From Ignavibacteriota bacterium (lineage in GTDB: Bacteria; Bacteroidota; Ignavibacteria; UBA10030; SZUA-254): a stretch of 6,428 bases of DNA. This document shows positions 1 through 3,605 of this stretch, one piece after another. The stretch lies in contig JACPVN010000313.1 in assembly GCA_016191715.1 (NCBI GenBank), positions 1-6,428 on the forward strand, written 5' to 3'. The notes beneath the pieces were generated by a model. That model was not told the DNA's origin. It worked only from the letters and a program-made list of their open reading frames with translations, and did not search any database. How positions within the stretch are numbered: the first letter of the stretch is position 1; every line of letters starts with the position of its first letter. The position numbers and the translations under genes were made by a program.

Positions 1-1783
1 CAACATAGAAAAATGTGTCTTTCATATAATTCTCCTTTTTAATACCAAGTTTGTATAAATAAATAGCAAATGCTGAAATTGTTCTCAGAACAATAAATCT
101 TTTTTCCGAATGAAATTTTTTCTGTTCTCTTATTAATTCTTTTTTATGATCTGCATTCCCTATACCAATTAACAGCGCTTGTGTGCATCGTAGTGTTTTG
201 CTCAGAAGATTTTCAACTAAATATTTCTTTTCATTTTCGTTGGCAAAAAACACGTCATATATATCACCCAGTGAACAACCTGCTACCGATGAGAAATCTT
301 CTCCGCCTCGTATCCATTGTTTTTGCGTCAGGCGAACGAGATCAACAGGAAATGGACAGTTGGGCGTTAAGTTTATTAGTTTTGATTTATCATCATCAAG
401 AAATGTTTTAATTATTGACGAAATATTTTCTTGTATAGCTGTTATCCTTTCTATCTCTTTACGGAAAAATGGAAGAGTACTATTAGGAATATTCTTTGAG
501 GCTTCTCTCCAATATTCATCCGCTTTCTCAAGATCGGATATTGTATAAATTCGTTGTAGAGATACTTGAGTTCGTCCAGGATCTGCTTTCCGAAGCGCAA
601 AGAGTCTGATGAGATCATTTGCTTTAATAAGCTTGTTTCCTTTTAATGCTTCAATAGCAACACTTGATATTGCTTCATAAGAGCTTTCGCTGAAATCATC
701 CTTAGTTACACCGCCTAATAAATGTGCTTTGTTTGCATTAATATCTGGCTTACTTTCGAGATACACTATTAAGAACTCATCTTTATTCAAAGGATACCAT
801 GTTTTACCTTTACGGTCTTCATTTATTATTCCTTTAAGTGATCGTGAAATGTCGTCAGCTTCATCTCTGCCAACAGGAAATATTTCTGTGCTTATTTTTC
901 CATATCGTTCCAAGCAGGGGATATTTTTTGTGGCTGAGAATAAATACGCCTTCCCAATCGGTAATGTTAGCTGTGGATATTTATCATCAATTAATATTTT
1001 GGGTTTGCCAGATAATCCACTTACACGGAGTGTTGATATTCCACTCGAAGAATCTTGTATATTAAATAAGCAGTTGATAACAAATGGTTCTAAACGAGGG
1101 CTCGCCACACGATTTAAATATTTATCAGCATCATCCCAATCATCAACATCAAATATTAAACGTACTTCGGCTCGGTATTCATTCTTATTTTTATCTTCCT
1201 TATTACCAATAAGAATATTTTCGATGAGTGAATACGGAATGTCGTTTTTTGAATCTTTTAAAGTCTTTAGAATCCCACCGAGGAAAGTATTGTAGTTATC
1301 TGCAAGTTGAAAACGAGTCATCAATTCGCTGAAGACATTAAAATCCTTATCTGTTGTTTTAAATAGTGGTTGCAATTCTTTAGTCCGTTTTTGAAGTCGT
1401 TGCAACCAGTTTATTTCCGTTTCAGTGATACTAAATTCCGTATTTTGATTAAAGAGTAACGTCCTTTTCTCCTGTTCATTATTTTTTAAATCTTTAAGAT
1501 TTTTCCGAAGAGTATCATTCTTTTTAACATTCCATAAAGGACGCTGCAATTTGATCGCTGGAAAACTGTTGTGGTTTCCTTTTGTTATTGTCCACAACTT
1601 TATCATTTCTTGTTTATTCCTAAATTCAATTCTCGTCACTTGCCCTTTTTCATTGAGTCCGATTATTAAACCGTCGCTTTTACCTGGATTTGTTACATCA
1701 CGATGTACTCGTGTAAAGGTCGACTTTCCAATCATCCCACATCGTTCAAGACTTTTATAAAGAGCATAACCTTCATTCAACAT
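1..1783 (-). CDS. cas8c: Cas8c-like large subunit of a type I Cascade complex (3' end outside window)
   Basis: The frame is open from an ATG at 1783 to the window edge: 594 codons with no stop, translated by hand. In type I effectors Cas8 is the large subunit that recognises the PAM, contacts the target strand and recruits Cas3. I call it Cas8c from gene order (directly after an I-C family Cas5, overlapping it by 11 bases), from its size, and from an internal start near the C-terminus like that used for Cas11c. Visible landmarks are HNSFP at 71-75, FPVGRD at 302-307, LFALRKADPGRTQV at 394-407, and CPFPVDLV followed by QWIRGG at 476-494. The start is preceded by AAAGGAG with a 9-base spacer, inside the cas5 3' end, so the two are probably translationally coupled. 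The sequence does not closely resemble the Csd1 proteins I remember, and no nuclease or helicase motif is visible. A different Cas8 class is possible. Confidence 0.75.
   Translation of the reverse strand, partial: MLNEGYALYKSLERCGMIGKSTFTRVHRDVTNPGKSDGLIIGLNEKGQVTRIEFRNKQEMIKLWTITKGNHNSFPAIKLQRPLWNVKKNDTLRKNLKDLKNNEQEKRTLLFNQNTEFSITETEINWLQRLQKRTKELQPLFKTTDKDFNVFSELMTRFQLADNYNTFLGGILKTLKDSKNDIPYSLIENILIGNKEDKNKNEYRAEVRLIFDVDDWDDADKYLNRVASPRLEPFVINCLFNIQDSSSGISTLRVSGLSGKPKILIDDKYPQLTLPIGKAYLFSATKNIPCLERYGKISTEIFPVGRDEADDISRSLKGIINEDRKGKTWYPLNKDEFLIVYLESKPDINANKAHLLGGVTKDDFSESSYEAISSVAIEALKGNKLIKANDLIRLFALRKADPGRTQVSLQRIYTISDLEKADEYWREASKNIPNSTLPFFRKEIERITAIQENISSIIKTFLDDDKSKLINLTPNCPFPVDLVRLTQKQWIRGGEDFSSVAGCSLGDIYDVFFANENEKKYLVENLLSKTLRCTQALLIGIGNADHKKELIREQKKFHSEKRFIVLRTISAFAIYLYKLGIKKENYMKDTFFYV
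23..37 (-). promoter_or_regulatory. Internal Shine-Dalgarno and ATG inside cas8 (candidate Cas11 start)
   Basis: AAGGAG lies at 37-32, a 6-base spacer AATTAT follows, and ATG is at 25-23. The ATG is codon 587 of the cas8 frame, so translation from here would give the C-terminal part of Cas8 as a separate small protein. In type I-C, D, and some B systems the small subunit Cas11 is made in this way from within the large-subunit gene. Only the first eight codons (MKDTFFYV) are inside the window, so the product cannot be checked here. This is the strongest ribosome binding site in the Cas segment. Confidence 0.6.
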
Positions 1784-2384
1784 ATTCAAGCACTCCTTTC
1801 TTTATCCAAACATCTTGTTTAAATGTCGGATCGTATTTATTTGGCGCACTGAAAACAGAAAAAAGCATTGAAGGAATTATTTGCTCAAAAGATTCTTCAA
1901 CTTTTGTCTCTTCTCGAAATTTCCCGACATACGATGGGGTGAACTCATTCCATCCGAGACATGGAACGTGGTACCATCTTCCATTACGCAAACGCTTTTC
2001 AAATTTGTCTTGTAAGTAATGTAAATGGTTTGTTGTACGATCAATCGGTGCTCGTTCTCGTTCTTCAACTACACCATAAACACGATAGCAAACATTTGTA
2101 AGGATAGTTGCAAACAATTGAAAATTATCTGTCCCGCTTTTGCGTAAAGGTCCGTGATAATTATTTGTGTACCGGTGATAATGGATTGGCGCACATATCT
2201 CAACTTTTGTTGGTTTAATATATGCGCTCTTTAGTCTTGCAATAGATTCAAACATTCCCTTTGCCGCCGAATACGTTGGTGCAGGATATGAAACGGGCGT
2301 AGCACCTGTATCCGGTCTTGTAAACATTGCTGCAGGTCCAGCAATTTCAAATTGCACTTTGTAAAGGTCTTGTTGACTATTCAT
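1773..2384 (-). CDS. cas5c: CRISPR-associated protein Cas5, type I-C (Cas5d/Dvulg) family
   Basis: This RAMP-fold Cascade subunit caps the crRNA 5' handle. In classical I-C systems it also cuts the pre-crRNA in place of Cas6. From the preferred start it has 203 residues, slightly short for the family. The N-terminal strand VQFEIAGPAAMFTRP (10-24) leads into SYPAPTYSAAKGMFESI (32-48), the family signature. A second conserved block, GRWYHVPCLGWNEF, lies at 135-148. I prefer the ATG at 2384 (MNSQQDLYKVQ), because Cas5 proteins start a few residues before that first strand. An upstream in-frame ATG at 2435 would add a Lys-rich 17-residue tail, and neither start has a strong ribosome binding site. 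By hand alignment to Bacillus halodurans Cas5d, the catalytic Tyr46, Lys116 and His117 positions are Ala49, Tyr123 and Leu124 here. No Lys-His pair occurs anywhere in the protein. It is the first recognisable gene of the operon, with no cas3 upstream. Confidence 0.87.
   Translation of the reverse strand: MNSQQDLYKVQFEIAGPAAMFTRPDTGATPVSYPAPTYSAAKGMFESIARLKSAYIKPTKVEICAPIHYHRYTNNYHGPLRKSGTDNFQLFATILTNVCYRVYGVVEERERAPIDRTTNHLHYLQDKFEKRLRNGRWYHVPCLGWNEFTPSYVGKFREETKVEESFEQIIPSMLFSVFSAPNKYDPTFKQDVWIKKGVLEYVE
1784..1799 (-). promoter_or_regulatory. Ribosome binding site of cas8
   Basis: AAAGGAG at 1799-1793 is followed by 9 bases and then ATG at 1783. The site lies within the last codons of cas5, and the cas8 start precedes the cas5 stop (1775-1773). 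This supports the chosen cas8 start and points to coupled translation of the two subunits from one mRNA. Confidence 0.7.
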
Positions 2385-2460
2385 CGAAGTATTCTCTTTT
2401 TTTGTTCTTGAATTTGCTTTTTTAAAAGTAAACATTTTGCCTGTGGTACAATAGTATTCT

Positions 2461-2607
2461 TCATTCTACTCTTTCATCACGTTCAAATATGGCATCTGCC
2501 ACTTCAAGTATGTTATCCCTTTGCGCCAAACAATATATTTTTCGTTGGCGCTTATGTAGTTCCGTTTTACTTTGTCCAATGTACAAAAAATCACACTTAA
2601 AAAACAT
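2461..2607 (-). CDS. Doubtful small ORF upstream of cas5 (48 residues)
   Basis: ATG at 2607 is preceded by GGAG with a 5-base spacer. The frame runs 48 codons to a TGA at 2463-2461, 25 bases before the longer cas5 start. The product is charged, begins MFFKCDFLYIGQSK and ends in an acidic amphipathic stretch (LEVADAIFERDERVE). I recognise no family. In favour are the ribosome binding site, the short gap and the shared strand with cas5. Against it, another minus-strand frame and one plus-strand frame are open over the same bases, and a palindrome with an AT-rich centre (2523-2551) lies inside it. It may be a leader peptide, a gene remnant or chance. Confidence 0.25.
   Translation of the reverse strand: MFFKCDFLYIGQSKTELHKRQRKIYCLAQRDNILEVADAIFERDERVE
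2523..2551. promoter_or_regulatory. Interrupted palindrome upstream of cas5, possible operator
   Basis: GCGCCAA at 2523-2529 is mirrored by TTGGCGC at 2545-2551, around a 15-base AT-rich centre. Allowing one bulged A extends the arms to 8 bp (GCGCCAAC/GTTGGCGC). Arms of this kind with an AT-rich spacer resemble a dimeric regulator site. It sits 140-170 bases before the preferred cas5 start, so it could act at the cas promoter. No clear -35/-10 pair was found next to it. A hairpin in the leader transcript is the alternative. Confidence 0.35.
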
Positions 2608-2683
2608 TTTTTCTCCACGCGGCGCTCACATATTCAAAAACCCAAACTCAACCTACACCATCTATTACACTTCACCCCAGGCG

Positions 2684-2740
2684 CAACCTTTACGGTTGAG
2701 TTTCCAAATCGAAAACGCAGACATAAAGTCTGCGGCTACA
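2684..2740. repeat. Pair of short palindromic intergenic repeats
   Basis: Two small hairpins lie 17 bases apart. CAACC-TTTAC-GGTTG is at 2684-2698. CGCAGAC-ATAAA-GTCTGCG is at 2716-2734 and is followed by GCTACA. The second has a perfect 7-bp stem and looks like the CGCAGxC..GxCTGCGGCTAC class of interspersed palindrome that I associate with many bacterial intergenic regions. No run of T follows either stem, so neither reads as a terminator. Confidence 0.55.
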
Positions 2741-2763
2741 CGATAAAAGGACGTATGAGACAT

Positions 2764-2789
2764 CCTCACGGGGGTGAGGTCGCGTGAGG
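2764..2789. repeat. Alternative-pairing palindrome CCTCACG/GTGAGG/CGTGAGG
   Basis: CCTCAC at 2764-2769 can pair with GTGAGG at 2774-2779 around a GGGG loop. With the next G included, the same arm (2764-2770) can instead pair with CGTGAGG at 2783-2789, giving 7 bp and a 12-base loop. The two folds exclude each other. It sits inside the repeat cluster between cas5 and the T9SS gene and has no clear gene-linked role. Confidence 0.4.
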
Positions 2790-2810
2790 TTCTCTTATTC
2801 CACCACAGGT

Positions 2811-2840
2811 CGAAAGTCGAATCCTGAGCGAAGTCGAAGG
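2811..2840. repeat. Interspersed repeat of the CCTGAGCGAAGTCGAAGG type
   Basis: The stretch carries CCTGAGCGAAGTCGAAGG at 2823-2840, preceded by a related CGAAAGTCGA at 2811-2820. This sequence is familiar as a widely dispersed intergenic repeat. Translated on the minus strand it gives the FDFAQD string that appears in many spurious predicted proteins. It is noncoding. Confidence 0.6.
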
Positions 2841-3136
2841 AATCCATTGCAGAACACTTCAGTGAACTGATAAAAAATCTCTGCTCTACTTCCCGCCCTT
2901 CACCTAACATCTACAAAATGTGTATTCCATATCGAATTCTCTCTCCAAAAAATCGAAATCCCATTTCAGCAACACAAATATTCCTTTTCACTACTCACTA
3001 CTCACCAATCACAAAATACAGCGCGAACGGTGCAGTCCTTTCTGTCGTTCAGACAAAAAACACTACACCCTTGAAATTTTTTAATGCTGGATTTTTATGT
3101 TAGGCTGGTTAGACTAAATTTGAGGGATTAGCTCAA
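2841..3136. other. Gene-free spacer with short low-complexity tract
   Basis: I find no convincing coding frame here on either strand. The only structure seen is a heptamer tract, CACTACT at 2989-2995 and again at 2996-3002. It shares the CTACTCA word with the tandem repeat at the end of the T9SS gene. A weak stem GAACG..CGTTC lies near 3022-3050. Confidence 0.5.
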
Positions 3137-3167
3137 ACACTCACTCCCTGAGTGTAACAACTTTTTT
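3137..3167 (+). terminator. Weak hairpin plus T-run, possible terminator
   Basis: ACACTCA at 3137-3143 pairs with TGAGTGT at 3149-3155 around a CTCCC loop, and six T follow at 3162-3167. The stem is only moderately GC-rich and the T-run starts 6 bases late. No plus-strand gene precedes it. It may equally be another member of the palindromic repeats in this spacer. Confidence 0.25.
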
Positions 3168-3281
3168 CGAGAAAATCAAACTTATTATTGTTCCCGCAGA
3201 CAACAATTATTTATCCTCTACGTCGTAACTGCATACTCATACCGAAAAGTGTTATTGCGAGGAGCGAAGCGACGACCTACG

Positions 3282-3400
3282 GAAACTGTCCGAGAACCCC
3301 AACCGCTCGGTTCAGCGTCCCCGCTGAACCATCAAAACTATTCGCATTCAGCACCAAGCGCGGACGCTTGGTGGAGCACAGATAGTTCTCGGACAGTTTC
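3282..3400. repeat. Nested inverted repeat with two inner hairpins (cloverleaf-like element)
   Basis: The outer arms GAAACTGTCCGAGAAC (3282-3297) and GTTCTCGGACAGTTTC (3385-3400) are perfect 16-bp complements. Between them are two perfect 9-bp hairpins. GGTTCAGCG-TCCC-CGCTGAACC is at 3309-3330, and CACCAAGCG-CGGA-CGCTTGGTG is at 3352-3373. The hairpins share the core AGCGTCC[C/G]CGCT in opposite orientations. A transcript of either strand would fold into a three-way junction. It may be a small non-autonomous mobile element or a structured RNA. No protein-coding frame with support overlaps it. Confidence 0.7.
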
Positions 3401-3413
3401 ACGGTCTCGTAGA

Positions 3414-3459
3414 GAAGCAATCCCGCACTCCGTTCTACGTTTGATAGCGAGATTGCTTC
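3414..3459. repeat. 13-bp hairpin next to the nested element
   Basis: GAAGCAATCCCGC at 3414-3426 is complementary, with one mismatch, to GCGAGATTGCTTC at 3447-3459, leaving a 20-base loop. The right arm is part of the ATTGCGAG-type repeat, so the left arm is probably the remnant of another inverted copy. Confidence 0.5.
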
Positions 3460-3504
3460 GCTACGCTCGCAATGGCAATTCGGCAATATGCTCATCAAAG
3501 AGCA

Positions 3505-3540
3505 AAGCCCGCCGTTCTGATATCTCAAAACGATGGGCTT
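3505..3540 (-). terminator. Possible intrinsic terminator of the T9SS protein gene
   Basis: On the minus-strand transcript AAGCCC (3540-3535) pairs with GGGCUU (3510-3505). After a 2x2 internal loop, CGUUUUGA pairs with UCAGAACG (one U-G wobble) around a four-base loop. The stem ends in a U-rich but interrupted run, CUUUGCUCUUUG. It starts about 60 bases after the stop codon at 3602-3600, a normal place for a terminator. The imperfect U-tract keeps confidence moderate. Confidence 0.4.
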
Positions 3541-3573
3541 AACTTTGGTAAGAATACTTCCTGAGTACTGAAT

Positions 3574-3605
3574 ACTCAACTACTCATCTACTCAACTACT
3601 CATCT
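3574..3605. repeat. 16-bp tandem duplication across the T9SS gene stop codon
   Basis: ACTCAACTACTCATCT occurs twice without a gap, at 3574-3589 and 3590-3605. The gene's stop codon (TGA, complement of 3600-3602) lies in the second copy. On the minus strand the unit supplies further stop triplets just downstream. Confidence 0.8.

Larger units (their letters stand above)
3254..3476. repeat. Composite repeat bounded by inverted ATTGCGAG-type REP-like copies
   Basis: The left end (3254-3274) reads ATTGCGAGGAGCGAAGCGACG. The right end (3449-3476) carries the same repeat inverted, reading on the minus strand as ATTGCGAGCGTAGCGAAGC and on to AATCTC. This is the common interspersed repeat whose translation gives CHCERSEAI in spurious proteins. 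The two copies bracket a nested palindrome and a further hairpin, annotated separately, so the whole 223 bases looks like an assembly of palindromic repeats. No transposase gene is present. Confidence 0.6.

Noticed and set aside
729..1295. Plus-strand 188-residue frame opposite cas8
   Set aside because: It is antisense to the continuous cas8 frame, low in plausible protein features and without a family match. A shadow frame.
2436..2660. Sigma-70 style promoter for the cas operon
   Set aside because: Several TTG-type -35 and TA-rich -10 candidates exist, but none has both good boxes and correct spacing.
2489..2746. Plus-strand 85-residue frame in the spacer
   Set aside because: It runs into the palindromic repeats, has no family resemblance and overlaps a minus-strand frame with a better ribosome binding site.
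2764..2789. Remnant of a CRISPR repeat
   Set aside because: The CCTCAC/GTGAGG words look repeat-like, but no second copy at spacer distance exists and the window has no array.
2665..2910. Minus-strand 81-residue frame containing SFDFAQD
   Set aside because: The string comes from the CCTGAGCGAAGTCGAAGG repeat and is typical of spurious predictions. No domain or convincing start.
3277..3579. Minus-strand 100-residue frame containing CHCERSEAISL
   Set aside because: The string is the translation of a dispersed ATTGCGAG-type repeat, and the frame runs through the cloverleaf element. It is not a protein gene.
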